The notes under the pieces: model-generated | Told to the model about the DNA's origin: nothing | What the model saw: only the letters and a program-made list of their open reading frames with translations | The model's database searches: none | Part shown: positions 1 through 9,177 of the stretch, one piece after another | Numbering within the stretch: the first letter of the stretch is position 1 | Layout of the letters: each line of letters opens with the position of its first letter | Made by a program: the position numbers and the translations under genes | NCBI GenBank assembly: GCA_028280065.1 | Contig: JANQMN010000149.1 | Span: forward strand, 1-64,000 | DNA from: Hahella sp. | Lineage (GTDB): Bacteria > Pseudomonadota > Gammaproteobacteria > Pseudomonadales > Oleiphilaceae | Length of the DNA: 64,000 nt | Reading direction: 5' to 3'

Positions 1-682
1 CCTGACCGGTCATGGAGTCAACGACGAACAGCGTTTCGATTGGATTCACCGCCGCGTGCAGGGCCTTGATCTCAGACATCATGCCGTCGTCAATATGCAA
101 GCGGCCGGCTGTATCGACAATGAGCACATCATTGAAGCGCTTTTTCGCCTCTTCGATCGCCCCTTTGGTAATGTCAACAGGCTGCTGATCACTGGAGCTG
201 GGAAAGAAATTCACACCGACGTCGGCAGCCAGGGTTTCCAACTGCTTTATCGCTGCGGGCCTATATACGTCGGCGCTGACGACCATCACCGATTTCTTCT
301 GACGTTCCTTAAGGTGTTTGGCCAGCTTGGCTACGGTTGTTGTTTTACCAGCGCCCTGCAAACCCGCCATCAAAATCACTGCCGGCGGCTGACAATTCAG
401 GTTCAGGGCTTGGTTAGCCTCTCCCATCACCCGGACCAACTCTTTCTGCACCACGCCGATAAAGGCTTGCCCAGGGGAAAGACTGCGCATTACCTCCTGG
501 CCGACAGCGCTTTTGCGCACCGAATCGATAAAATCTTTGACGACCGGGAGAGCGACGTCAGCCTCCAGCAGCGCCATTCTGACTTCGCGCAAAGTATCTT
601 TGATATTTTCATCTGTGAGCTTGGCTTGACCGGTGATCTTCCGTAAGCTGTCCGACAAGCGATCCGACAGATTATCAAACAT
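1..682 (-). CDS. ffh: Signal recognition particle GTPase Ffh, N-terminal part (C-terminus outside window)
   Basis: Ffh binds 4.5S RNA and signal sequences of nascent membrane proteins and, with FtsY, targets ribosomes to the Sec translocon. Translating the minus strand from the ATG at 682 gives MFDNLSDRLSDSLRKI, the typical Ffh start, followed by the helical N domain. The G domain follows with P-loop GLQGAGKTTT, then SADVYRPAA, a DTAGR motif and the VVDSMTGQ region where the window ends. About 227 residues of a roughly 450-residue family are present; the M domain lies beyond base 1. The gene is divergent from ypjD, a common gammaproteobacterial order. Identification is secure. Confidence 0.97.
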   Translation of the reverse strand, partial: MFDNLSDRLSDSLRKITGQAKLTDENIKDTLREVRMALLEADVALPVVKDFIDSVRKSAVGQEVMRSLSPGQAFIGVVQKELVRVMGEANQALNLNCQPPAVILMAGLQGAGKTTTVAKLAKHLKERQKKSVMVVSADVYRPAAIKQLETLAADVGVNFFPSSSDQQPVDITKGAIEEAKKRFNDVLIVDTAGRLHIDDGMMSEIKALHAAVNPIETLFVVDSMTGQ

Positions 683-865
683 GATAGTGACTCCGAGGTG
701 TAAGCGGGGTCGGGATTATAACCAAGGAACCTCTAGAGTTCATCACTTAAGACGGGAATATTGTTGTTTCCCTTTTGTTTTACCGAACAATTAACTGGAC
801 TGGTTACGCCAGCCTTGATTGCCGTTGCGGGCTTTCACGGACAGGGTGGACTATAGAATGTGCGG

Positions 866-1672
866 ATGAGCGCTATTACTTTCAGCATTATCGCTATCAT
901 TTTTTACACAACGGCGACCACTTTGCAGGTGGCGGTTTATCACGGTAAGATCCCGCAACGGCACAAACTGGCGTTGATAATCGCCCTGCTCGCCGTTCTA
1001 AGCCACGCACTGGGTTTATGGCCGCAAATCGTCAGTTCGGCCGGAATAAACTTCAGCGTTATTGGCGGTCAGACGCTGATTTGTCTGATACTCAGCCTGC
1101 TCATTACGCTGTTCGCCCTTGCGAAACCAGTCCACAACTCGAAACTGGTGATATTTCCGGCCGCCATACTCTCAATTATTTTGCTGCTTAACAGCGACCG
1201 GCACCTGAGAGTAGTCAGCCCCACGGAGACCGGACTACTGGTACATGCAGCTCTGTCTGTAGTCGCTTACGCTATTTTTCTCCTGGCGGCCGTTCAGGCA
1301 GGCTTGTTGTACGCTCAAAACAAACAACTCAAACATCACCTGACCGGGCGCTTGATCAAGGCACTGCCGCCACTCCAAACCACCGAAGCCATCCTTTTCG
1401 AAATGATTTGGGCGGGAATTACCCTGCTGACACTTTCCATCCTTACTGGCGCCATATTTGTCGACGATCTGTTCGCGCAACGGCTGGCCCATAAAACCGT
1501 GTTTTCCATTTTGTCTTGGCTATTATTTTGCGGACTACTGATGGCCCGCCGGTTTTGGGGCTGGCGAGGTTTGGTAGCTGCGAAGATCACCATTGTGGGC
1601 TTCGTATTTCTTATGCTCGGCTACCTTGGCAGCAATATTGTGATCGAATACATTCTGACCGACCGCACTTGA
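866..1672 (+). CDS. ypjD: Inner-membrane protein YpjD, CcmC/CcsA cytochrome c assembly-like family
   Basis: The protein is polytopic with about eight hydrophobic segments and resembles the cytochrome c assembly (CcmC/CcsA/HemX-like) family. The conserved LLVHAALSVVAYAIFLLAAVQ-type segment in the middle carries a histidine that could serve as a heme ligand. The ATG at 866 is preferred over a GTG two codons upstream. YpjD is of unproven function; it lies next to ffh and corB in many Gammaproteobacteria, and that order is repeated here. A role in heme or cytochrome handling is inferred from family only. Confidence 0.85.
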   Translation: MSAITFSIIAIIFYTTATTLQVAVYHGKIPQRHKLALIIALLAVLSHALGLWPQIVSSAGINFSVIGGQTLICLILSLLITLFALAKPVHNSKLVIFPAAILSIILLLNSDRHLRVVSPTETGLLVHAALSVVAYAIFLLAAVQAGLLYAQNKQLKHHLTGRLIKALPPLQTTEAILFEMIWAGITLLTLSILTGAIFVDDLFAQRLAHKTVFSILSWLLFCGLLMARRFWGWRGLVAAKITIVGFVFLMLGYLGSNIVIEYILTDRT

Positions 1673-1729
1673 CAGCCACTGAGGCCGGCTTAATATGAAT
1701 TCCAATCACTCCAACAGGTTTCGCTTGTC

Positions 1730-3001
1730 TTGAACGACGCATCCATCACCTTTCTGCTTTTTATACTTTTTGTATTGATTCTATTTTCAGGCTTCTTCTC
1801 CAGCTCTGAAACCGGGATGATGTCGCTCAACCGATACCGGCTGCGCCATCTCGCGAAACAAGGACACAAAGGCGCTGCCCGGGCCAACAAAATGCTGGAG
1901 AGGCCGGATCAACTTATAGGCGTGATCTTAATTGGCAACAACTTCGTCAACATCTTCGCTTCGGCTATAGCCACTGTCATCGCGACGCGCCTGTGGGGCG
2001 ATGCGGGCATTGCCATTGCCACCGGATTACTAACGCTTGTCATTCTGATATTCGCTGAGGTTACGCCGAAAACGTTGGCAGCCATTTATCCGGAGCGGAT
2101 AGCATTTCCAGCCTCGGTCATTCTCAAACCATTGCTGACCATCATCTATCCCGTGGTTTGGAGCGTCAACCTGGTTTCGAACTCCATACTTAAAATGTTC
2201 GGGTTGAACGAATACACCTTGGATGCCGATCATTTATCGCGGGAGGAATTGCGCACGCTGGTCCATGAGTCCGCGACGCGCATTCCGGTTAGACACCGGA
2301 AGATGCTGCTTAGTATCCTGGATCTTGAAAACGTCACGGTGGAAGACATCATGGTGCCCAGGAGCGACATCAGCGGCATCGATATCGAAGATGACATTGA
2401 ACAGATTCTGGAACAGTTAAAGGCGGCGCAACATACGCGGTTACCGGTGTTTCGAGGCGACATCGATAATCTTATCGGCATCCTGCATCTTCGCAATGTA
2501 GCGAAAATTCTAAGTCAGGAAACCGTGAACAAGGCGGCCATCCTACAGCACTGCCGTGACCCCTACTTTATTCCTGAGGGCACCTCTCTCAACACCCAGC
2601 TCCTTAACTTCCAAAAAATTAAGCGGCGAATCGGCTTCGTGGTGGATGAGTATGGCGACATCATCGGCCTAGCCGCCCTGGAAGACATCCTAGAGGAAAT
2701 TGTCGGGGAATTTACCACGGACGTGGCTGCCACCAGCCCCGACATTACACCCCTGGAAAAAAACTGTTATTTAATCAATGGCTCGGTCAGTGTCCGCACC
2801 ATCAACCGCGTGTTAGGCTGGGCGTTTCCAACCAATGGCCCTAAAACCTTGAACGGTCTGATTCTGGAAGCTCTGGAGTCCATTCCCGAATATCCGACTT
2901 GCTTACGGCTACACGGCTATAACGTGGAAATCAAGCAAGTTAGAGGTAATGTAGTGAAGGCGGCAATCGTCAGCCTTCCAGGCAAAAAGCAGCATCCTTA
3001 G
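1730..3001 (+). CDS. CNNM/CorB-like transporter with CBS pair (HlyC/CorC family, YfjD-type)
   Basis: The first ~170 residues form a DUF21/CNNM transmembrane domain (opening hydrophobic helix, then the SSSETGMMSLNRYRL motif and further helices, including the EVTPKTLAAIYP loop). A CBS-domain pair follows (EDIMVPRSDI to about residue 330), then a C-terminal CorC_HlyC transporter-associated domain (INGSVSVRTINRVLGW). This family is linked to magnesium/cobalt efflux or magnesium homeostasis. The start is a TTG at 1730 with a weak AACAGG upstream; no in-frame ATG upstream fits. It follows ypjD by 57 bases and may be co-transcribed. Confidence 0.93.
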   Translation: MNDASITFLLFILFVLILFSGFFSSSETGMMSLNRYRLRHLAKQGHKGAARANKMLERPDQLIGVILIGNNFVNIFASAIATVIATRLWGDAGIAIATGLLTLVILIFAEVTPKTLAAIYPERIAFPASVILKPLLTIIYPVVWSVNLVSNSILKMFGLNEYTLDADHLSREELRTLVHESATRIPVRHRKMLLSILDLENVTVEDIMVPRSDISGIDIEDDIEQILEQLKAAQHTRLPVFRGDIDNLIGILHLRNVAKILSQETVNKAAILQHCRDPYFIPEGTSLNTQLLNFQKIKRRIGFVVDEYGDIIGLAALEDILEEIVGEFTTDVAATSPDITPLEKNCYLINGSVSVRTINRVLGWAFPTNGPKTLNGLILEALESIPEYPTCLRLHGYNVEIKQVRGNVVKAAIVSLPGKKQHP

Positions 3002-3112
3002 TCGACCAAACAATCGTTAAAAGCGAGGTTATCCTAAAAAAATCTTGACTGCTTATCTGCAGACATTTAAAAGAACACCTGCAAATAAAAATAATAAGGA
3101 GACTTCCTAACA

Positions 3113-3715
3113 ATGATTCTGCAACACACCATTGGACTTTTTATCCATCCCGACCAGGAATGGCAATCGATTCGGGAACAAAGAACCACTCCGGTCAAGC
3201 TATTCGGTCAACATGTCTTTGTGCTCGCCTTAATACCCGCGGTGGCCGCCTATATTGGCACGAGCCAGGTTGGCTGGGCAATCGGCAGCGAAACAACCGT
3301 TAGACTGACTGAGACCAGTGCTTTCAATCTCTGCTTGCTGTTCTATTGCGCAATGCTGGCGGGTATATTCATTCTCGGCAAATTCATCGATTTCATGGCG
3401 GTGACCTATGGCGTCGACCAACACGCGCACCGCGGGACAGAGCTTGCCGCCTATGCAGCCACCCCTCTATTTCTGATGGGCGCGATTGCCATTTATCCGA
3501 ACATCTGGATTGACATGATCGTAGGTCTGGCAGCGGTCAGCTATGCGGTCTATCTGCTTTATGAAGGGCTGCCGATTCTGATGAAAATCCCCAAGGAACG
3601 AGGATTTTTATTCGCCAGCAGCGTATTGACCGTTGGTCTGGTGATGTTAGTCGCGCTGCTCGCTGCCAGTGTCGTCATTTGGAGCATCGGTATCGGCCCG
3701 GTTTACGTTAGCTAA
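3113..3715 (+). CDS. YIP1-family integral membrane protein
   Basis: A 200-residue protein with a short cytoplasmic N-terminus (HPDQEWQSIREQ, the typical start of bacterial Yip1-domain proteins) and five hydrophobic segments ending in a VLTVGLVMLVALLAASVV helix. AAGGAG lies just upstream of the ATG. The function of bacterial YIP1 proteins is not established. The gene stands alone, followed by a hairpin, so it is probably a single-gene transcript. Confidence 0.85.
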   Translation: MILQHTIGLFIHPDQEWQSIREQRTTPVKLFGQHVFVLALIPAVAAYIGTSQVGWAIGSETTVRLTETSAFNLCLLFYCAMLAGIFILGKFIDFMAVTYGVDQHAHRGTELAAYAATPLFLMGAIAIYPNIWIDMIVGLAAVSYAVYLLYEGLPILMKIPKERGFLFASSVLTVGLVMLVALLAASVVIWSIGIGPVYVS

Positions 3716-3739
3716 TTTTTCCTGAAACCGGTCACAAAT

Positions 3740-3768
3740 GCCTACTCTGAGTTGACTACAGAGTGGGC
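3740..3768 (+). terminator. Hairpin downstream of the YIP1 gene, possible terminator
   Basis: A stem of about ten pairs (GCCTACTCTG with CAGAGTGGGC, one wobble) encloses a nine-base loop 24 bases after the YIP1 stop. The nearest T-run begins about nine bases after the stem, so termination is plausible but not canonical. Confidence 0.35.
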
Positions 3769-3924
3769 AAATGTGGATTTTTCGCTGCTTTAATGTACAA
3801 TGTCTTAAATAATAACAAAACTACACAAGACCTACTTTAAAAGTCAGGCCAACACCGCCAATTGTTGAATAGATGATCTCTGCATTCACCATTAACCTGG
3901 ATGATATGCGTTGTGGGAGCAAAT

Positions 3925-6198
3925 ATGACTAAGGGAAGTGGAGTAAGCTATTTGCATGAGCGGCTGAACCCAAGCAGAAACGCCTCTGTGGACGCTATCG
4001 TTGACAGACTGAAAAAACACTGCATCTCCATGGTGCTTGACGGCCTCGGCGCAATGTTCGATGGCATAGACGACTCGTTCTTCGAATTAGCCAACCACGC
4101 CCACTCCAATAACGAACAGAACCGTTTTTTCGAAACCATGCGGGAAGTTCGTATCAAAAGGAAGGGCATTGAAAACCATATCCAAAATGCTCTCAGCCAC
4201 GCTTTTGAACACCCTAAGGCCCTAGCAGATCAACAGAGCGCTGACACCATGGCCAGCAGCGTTGAGGAGTTAAGCCTGGTTCAAAACGATGCCCTGGAAG
4301 AGTCCGTAGCCGTTGACAGCATGATCACTAAGGCCAAGGCAAACTACGCCGGGTCGCTCATGCACTTCCAAACCCGCTTTTCCAGCTTGGTATCCGGGGA
4401 AGCGTCAGAAACCCTCTACAACCCCCTTGATCCTGTCATATTGTGCAGGGCATTTCAGGAAGCCTGTGCCGGCCTGGAGATTTCGATCAAGGAAAAGTTG
4501 ATTGTATTCAAACAGTTCGACCGGCATGTCATGGAGCATATTGTCGAACCATTGGACGCTGGCAACCAACTGTTGGCGAATGCCGGGGTATTACCCGATC
4601 TCAAATATACCACCTACAAAAACAAGGTTCGCAACCCACAACGTGAAAAACGTGTCACCAGAGAGAGCTTGGAGCAAGAGCCACTGCAGAACTTCCCTTC
4701 TGAGCAGGATGTTTTTGCACAGGCACAAGAATTGCTTGCCAGTTTACGCTCTCCACAGCATACCATGCAAGGCAACCAAATAGATCTGTCCGGTGCCACG
4801 GCGACCGAACAGCAGCCGCAAAAATATGCTCATATTCCGTTACACTCGACCGCGCTTTATCAGGGACCTCCGCTAAATATCGGCAGCCCCGAGTTACAGG
4901 ATATGCTGTCGGACATTCAACGACATGCGCAGGCTGAAGATTTAACTATCGCGCCCCCGACTAGTACTGATCTCCGCAGGGCAATCCAAGTAGCGCTGGA
5001 TCGCCGGGCGGACGAAGTGGAACGCCCCACTCAAATCAAGCAGGTGGACGAAGACCTTATCAATCTGGTGGCGATGCTGTTTGAGTTTATTCTGGATGAC
5101 TACAACCTATCCGCCCCGATTCAGGTTTTGATCAGCCGCCTGCAAATCCCGATTCTAAAAGTCGCCCTGAAAGACAAAGGATTTTTCAGCAAGCCGTCAC
5201 ACCCAGCCCGCAAACTGCTTAACGCTCTTGCAAAGGCAAGCGTCGGCTGGAGCGATTCCTCTGAAAAAGCCAAGGACAAACTTTATTCTCGAATTCACGA
5301 TATCGTACGCCAGGTGCTTGAAGACGATAAGTGTGATCTCGATCTATACGAAAGGCTGCATGAAGAGTTCTCCCAGTATCTTGCAGGCGAGGAGCGAAAG
5401 TCCAAGCTCGTCGAACAGCGCACTAAGGAGGCCGAAATTGGTCGGGTGAAATCGCAGAAGGCGCGCCTGGTTGTTGACAAGATTCTTTATGAAAAGATCT
5501 CCGTCACCGCAATTCCACAGGTGGCTTTAGATTTATTGAAGAGCGGCTGGAGCCGGGTGATGTTTCTGGTTTACCTCAAGGAAGGCAAAGGCCACCGCTT
5601 TTCGCAATGCGTAAAAGTTGTTGACGAGTTAGTCTGGTGCCTGCAACCGCACACTGAAGAAGAAGCCAGGAAGCGCTGGGTCCAGGTCGCACCCAAACTC
5701 CTTAAGAACCTCAAAATCGGCCTGCGGGAAATATCGTACAATGCCGGCCGGTTAGATGAGCTTCTAATTGAACTTAAAAAAGAGCTTACCAGCACCTTCA
5801 AACAACAGTCCGCCGCATCCGCGAAACTCGATATGCCTAAACTGGCGGATCTCAAGGCGACCCTGGAAGCTGCAGAGCAAAAGAATGCACCGGTGCACGA
5901 TGCTTCACTTTATGAGTATCTGGAACAGATCGATAAACTCCAAAGTGGCGATTGGGTCGAGTTCGCCCTGGTAAATGGCAGTCGTTTCCGTTGTAAATTC
6001 TCCACTTCCATTGAGGAAAATAACAGTCTGATATTTGTCAATCGAATGGGCTTGAAGGTCGTCGAAAAGAGCAGAGTTGAACTCGCCGACGAACTCCGCA
6101 AAGGACAGCTGGTCATTCTGCAATCTGGTATGCTTATGGATCGGGCCATAGATGCCGTAATGCAAAACCTCAAACGCATGTCCGACAAGGTTGCCTAG
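3925..6198 (+). CDS. DUF1631 family protein with PilZ-like C-terminal domain
   Basis: A large cytoplasmic, mostly helical protein of about 757 residues matching the DUF1631 family of Gammaproteobacteria. The last ~90 residues (QSGDWVEFALVNGSRFRCKF onward) resemble the PilZ-like beta-domain known at the C-terminus of this family. I do not see the canonical RxxxR plus D/NxSxxG c-di-GMP motif clearly. The ATG at 3925 is chosen because GGAG lies seven to ten bases upstream; an in-frame ATG at 3901 lacks this. The function is unknown; given how many c-di-GMP genes are in this genome, a regulatory role is possible but inferred. Confidence 0.88.
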   Translation: MTKGSGVSYLHERLNPSRNASVDAIVDRLKKHCISMVLDGLGAMFDGIDDSFFELANHAHSNNEQNRFFETMREVRIKRKGIENHIQNALSHAFEHPKALADQQSADTMASSVEELSLVQNDALEESVAVDSMITKAKANYAGSLMHFQTRFSSLVSGEASETLYNPLDPVILCRAFQEACAGLEISIKEKLIVFKQFDRHVMEHIVEPLDAGNQLLANAGVLPDLKYTTYKNKVRNPQREKRVTRESLEQEPLQNFPSEQDVFAQAQELLASLRSPQHTMQGNQIDLSGATATEQQPQKYAHIPLHSTALYQGPPLNIGSPELQDMLSDIQRHAQAEDLTIAPPTSTDLRRAIQVALDRRADEVERPTQIKQVDEDLINLVAMLFEFILDDYNLSAPIQVLISRLQIPILKVALKDKGFFSKPSHPARKLLNALAKASVGWSDSSEKAKDKLYSRIHDIVRQVLEDDKCDLDLYERLHEEFSQYLAGEERKSKLVEQRTKEAEIGRVKSQKARLVVDKILYEKISVTAIPQVALDLLKSGWSRVMFLVYLKEGKGHRFSQCVKVVDELVWCLQPHTEEEARKRWVQVAPKLLKNLKIGLREISYNAGRLDELLIELKKELTSTFKQQSAASAKLDMPKLADLKATLEAAEQKNAPVHDASLYEYLEQIDKLQSGDWVEFALVNGSRFRCKFSTSIEENNSLIFVNRMGLKVVEKSRVELADELRKGQLVILQSGMLMDRAIDAVMQNLKRMSDKVA

Positions 6199-6287
6199 CT
6201 CCTAGTAATACGACAACGCCACGCCACTCTTGGCTTTTGCTAATTGGCGCACTGTTTTTTCGATAAATAACTTTACAATACTGGAGC

Positions 6288-7022
6288 ATGAAGCAAACCC
6301 TAGCTCCGTATCATTATGCCATTATAGTCTCCTCGGTAATTCATCTTGGATTGCTGGCAGCCTATTTGCTTCTGCCAACGGAGCAGGCAGGCAGTAAGAC
6401 GTCAACCACCATTCAGGTTACCCTGAATTCCATGGGAGCGGGCATGCAAGCCATACCAGGGTCTTCGTCTATCAAGGGTGGTTACGAGGCACTTGACACA
6501 GCAGACGAAAACTCTAAAGACCTAATCGAATCAGCCCAGCCCTGGCGTAATTCAACAACAGTCGACTCCTTTCAGCACGTAAAAGGCCTGCACGCCGGAA
6601 AGCCCGCATTGAGTTGGGTTAGTGGTTTTTTCAAGACCAGCCAAACTTTACAGCCGAATACTTCGGGCAACTCCTCTCGCGCCGAAGCCGAGCAGTTACT
6701 TATGCAAAGCCCCTCAACTAGATCATCCTTCTGGCCCTACTTGGTAAGACACCTTGCCAGCAATAAATACCACGACAAGCAGTTTCCTTATTCAACACTG
6801 ACAGAAGAACATATCGTCATTTTAGAGTTGGGATTCGAGCCGAACGGCATGCTGGTGAAAGCAGAGATTGCCAAATCAAGCGGCGACGATTCGTTGGATG
6901 ACGCGGCGATTCGGAGTGCATATGCTGCCAACCCCTATTCGCCGCCGCCACAAAAAGACCGCTTCTTCGGCTACAACTACCTGGTGCAAATCATTTATAC
7001 CCCAGGGACTTCCAGGGGTTAG
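6288..7022 (+). CDS. TonB-like periplasmic-spanning protein (TonB C-terminal domain)
   Basis: A short cytoplasmic stretch precedes one membrane anchor (about residues 12-30), a low-complexity periplasmic linker lacking the usual Pro-rich repeats, and a TonB_C-type domain at about 170-240 (LELGFEPNGMLVKAEIAKSSG). TonB proteins transmit proton-motive-force energy to outer-membrane receptors. No exbB/exbD lie nearby, so this may be an accessory TonB homologue. The stop overlaps the glutaredoxin stop on the other strand by four bases (convergent genes). Confidence 0.8.
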   Translation: MKQTLAPYHYAIIVSSVIHLGLLAAYLLLPTEQAGSKTSTTIQVTLNSMGAGMQAIPGSSSIKGGYEALDTADENSKDLIESAQPWRNSTTVDSFQHVKGLHAGKPALSWVSGFFKTSQTLQPNTSGNSSRAEAEQLLMQSPSTRSSFWPYLVRHLASNKYHDKQFPYSTLTEEHIVILELGFEPNGMLVKAEIAKSSGDDSLDDAAIRSAYAANPYSPPPQKDRFFGYNYLVQIIYTPGTSRG

Positions 7023-7333
7023 GCGACAGTGCCTTTCACCATATCCTGAAGCTCACCCTTTTCGTATAGCTCGACGATGATGTCGCAACCACCTACCAGT
7101 TCTCCATCGATGTAGAGCTGCGGAAAGGTCGGCCAATTGGAATAGGTTTTTAAAGTTTCCCGAATTTCCGGATGGTCAAGGATATTCACATACGCAAACT
7201 TTTCACCACAAGCCATCAACGCCTGAGAGGCTTTGGCCGAAAAGCCGCACTGCGGAGCGTTGGGAGCCCCTTTCATATAGAGAATGATCTTATTTGAACT
7301 TAGCTGGTCTTTTATAACTTCTACAGTATCCAT
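7019..7333 (-). CDS. grxD: Monothiol glutaredoxin, Grx4/GrxD type
   Basis: A 104-residue protein with the monothiol active site CGFS (NAPQCGFSAKA) at about residue 30, the IDGELVGGCDIIVELYEKGEL C-terminal half, and the length typical of GrxD. Proteins of this type bind a glutathione-ligated 2Fe-2S cluster, often with BolA, and act in iron-sulfur trafficking in the cytoplasm. Assignment is firm; the symbol follows E. coli. Confidence 0.95.
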   Translation of the reverse strand: MDTVEVIKDQLSSNKIILYMKGAPNAPQCGFSAKASQALMACGEKFAYVNILDHPEIRETLKTYSNWPTFPQLYIDGELVGGCDIIVELYEKGELQDMVKGTVA

Positions 7334-7419
7334 TAAATTTCCCTTGAACTAGGCTAATTTATAAACCCGACTATTTTACTATGTTTTAGCAGCGCTAGCT
7401 ATGCAGCTTGTAGATTCGG

Positions 7420-8973
7420 TTAACCTGCAGGGTCTCCCCAACCTCCGCCACCGGGTGTTTGAATCCGCAGGACATCGCCCGATTTCACAGACAGCGCCAC
7501 CTTACCACCCAAAGGCTTTCCGTTTAAGTAGTTTTGCCCCGGCTTGCCGGCGTTGCCGCCCTGCAAGCCATAAGCACCATGCCGGCGCCGTTCAGAAAGA
7601 ATGGTGACCTCAGCTGCGTCCTCAAACTCAAACTCCCGCAAGATACCGTTTCCTCCCTGATGCAACCCAGCTCCACCGGTTTCCGTGGCGATCTGATAGC
7701 GCCTGATTTTTAGCGGATACTGCAATTCAAGGCTTTCGATAGGAGTATTAAGCGTGTTTGTCATATGGGTCTGGACGGCGGAATTACCCGCGTGCAAGGG
7801 GCTTGCGCCGGCTCCGCCGCCAATAGTTTCATAATAGTTCCAGGAAAATTTCTTCCCATGAGCGCCAATTGCAATATTGTTCATTGTGCCCTGAGAGGCA
7901 GCGGGAATCTGGCCTGGTAAAATTTCTGAAATCGCACCGAGCACCAGATCCACCAATCGGGAAGATGTCTCGACATTTCCCGCTGCCACGGCCGCAGGGT
8001 AGCGCGCATTCACTAAACAGCCTGATGGCGCAGTGATTTCTAATTTCGAAAACGCGCCTGCACAAGTAGGGGCTTCAGGCGGCAGAAGACATTTATAGAC
8101 ATAGTAAATAGCCGCCGCCGTTACGCTGACAGGACAATTTATGTTGCCCGCAACTTGAGAGGCCGTTCCTGTAAAATTGAACTCCAATTTCTGCTTTGAA
8201 ACACGCAGCGTAAGACATAGCGGGATGTCGGATTCGATCAGGCCGTCACCTTCCATAAAGTCGGTAAAGCGATACTCGCCCTCGTCTAATGCCTCAACTA
8301 CGCTGGTTGATAATCGGTCGGCGTAGTCAAACAGTGCCTCAAGTTGCTCTTCATATGCTTGTTTGCCTAAACTTTCAATCATTTCACCCAGACGTTTTAT
8401 GCCTATTTGACAAGCACTTAGCTGCGCCCAAAAATCCAAGGGCAACCCTTCATGGCAGCTTTCCGGCTGCTCTATTTTGGATAATTGCCGGAACGCTTCA
8501 GGATTTGACCGGCCACTTTCCAGCAGCTTGACCGGCGCGATCACCACACCTTCTTCCGTTATCGATCGGGAAATGGGCATGGAACCCGGCGATGAACTGC
8601 CTATATTGGCGTGATGAGCGCGATTGGCGACAAACCCCATCAACTCGTCTGCTACAAAGACTGGCGCAATCAGCGTGACATCGGGCAGGTGCGTCCCTCC
8701 TAAGAAGGGATCGTTATACACAACGACATCTCCTGTCCGCCAGCGGATACCTTCCACAACCTCAGTCATGGTATAGGTCATTGAACCAAGGTGAACCGGT
8801 ATATGGGCCGCTTGGGCGCATAGCCGGCCTTCTGTGTCAAAGACCGCACAGGAGAAATCCAAACGATCTTTGATATTGGCGGAAAAGGCGGAGCGCATCA
8901 ATGTGACGCCCATTTCCTCGCATACGGCTTCGAGTCTGCTGTTAAAGATTGCCTGATCAATGACATTACGCAA
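7420..8973 (-). CDS. Hydantoinase B / 5-oxoprolinase family subunit (HyuB-like), orphan
   Basis: A 517-residue protein with the hydantoinaseB_oxoprolinase signature throughout: FNSRLEAVCEEMGVTLMRSAFSANIKDR near the start, YNDPFLGGTHLPDVTLIAPVF, an internal GTASQVAGNINCPVS, and the Gly-rich C-terminal TPGGGGWGDP. HyuB normally pairs with HyuA to hydrolyse hydantoins or related lactams with ATP. No HyuA gene flanks it here; grxD is downstream and argD is divergent. The partner may be encoded elsewhere. Confidence 0.92.
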   Translation of the reverse strand: MRNVIDQAIFNSRLEAVCEEMGVTLMRSAFSANIKDRLDFSCAVFDTEGRLCAQAAHIPVHLGSMTYTMTEVVEGIRWRTGDVVVYNDPFLGGTHLPDVTLIAPVFVADELMGFVANRAHHANIGSSSPGSMPISRSITEEGVVIAPVKLLESGRSNPEAFRQLSKIEQPESCHEGLPLDFWAQLSACQIGIKRLGEMIESLGKQAYEEQLEALFDYADRLSTSVVEALDEGEYRFTDFMEGDGLIESDIPLCLTLRVSKQKLEFNFTGTASQVAGNINCPVSVTAAAIYYVYKCLLPPEAPTCAGAFSKLEITAPSGCLVNARYPAAVAAGNVETSSRLVDLVLGAISEILPGQIPAASQGTMNNIAIGAHGKKFSWNYYETIGGGAGASPLHAGNSAVQTHMTNTLNTPIESLELQYPLKIRRYQIATETGGAGLHQGGNGILREFEFEDAAEVTILSERRRHGAYGLQGGNAGKPGQNYLNGKPLGGKVALSVKSGDVLRIQTPGGGGWGDPAG

Positions 8974-9056
8974 GCGCTTTTCTCCATGCTTCAGTGTTCG
9001 TTAGCTAACTTCAGGTCCGGAAACGCAGTTTTCGGAGAAGCTAAAACCGCCCGGAA

Positions 9057-9083
9057 TTGCGGTTTTACAGAATAATCTATACT
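9057..9083 (+). promoter_or_regulatory. Possible promoter ahead of the argD leader
   Basis: TATACT at 9078-9083 is a good -10 match. The only -35 candidate, TTGCGG at 9057-9062, has a short 15-base spacer, so this is tentative. It would start transcription just before the hairpin at 9098. Confidence 0.3.
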
Positions 9084-9097
9084 ATATTTATCCGTCA

Positions 9098-9119
9098 GGC
9101 AGCCACGGCTGCCTTTTTT
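9098..9119 (+). terminator. Terminator-like hairpin in the argD leader
   Basis: GGCAGC pairs with GCTGCC around a four-base CACG loop, followed at once by six T residues (9114-9119). It lies between divergent hyuB and argD and points towards argD, so it is not the end of a visible gene. It could be an attenuator or the end of a very short leader RNA. Confidence 0.55.
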
Positions 9120-9177
9120 GTTTGCAGAGTTAATAATACCAATCCCGCTCAGGGATGCATGGAGAAGATTGACAGCA

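Noticed and set aside
490-678. Minus ORF near the window start
   Set aside because: It is a shadow frame within ffh, which is in the correct minus frame from 682.
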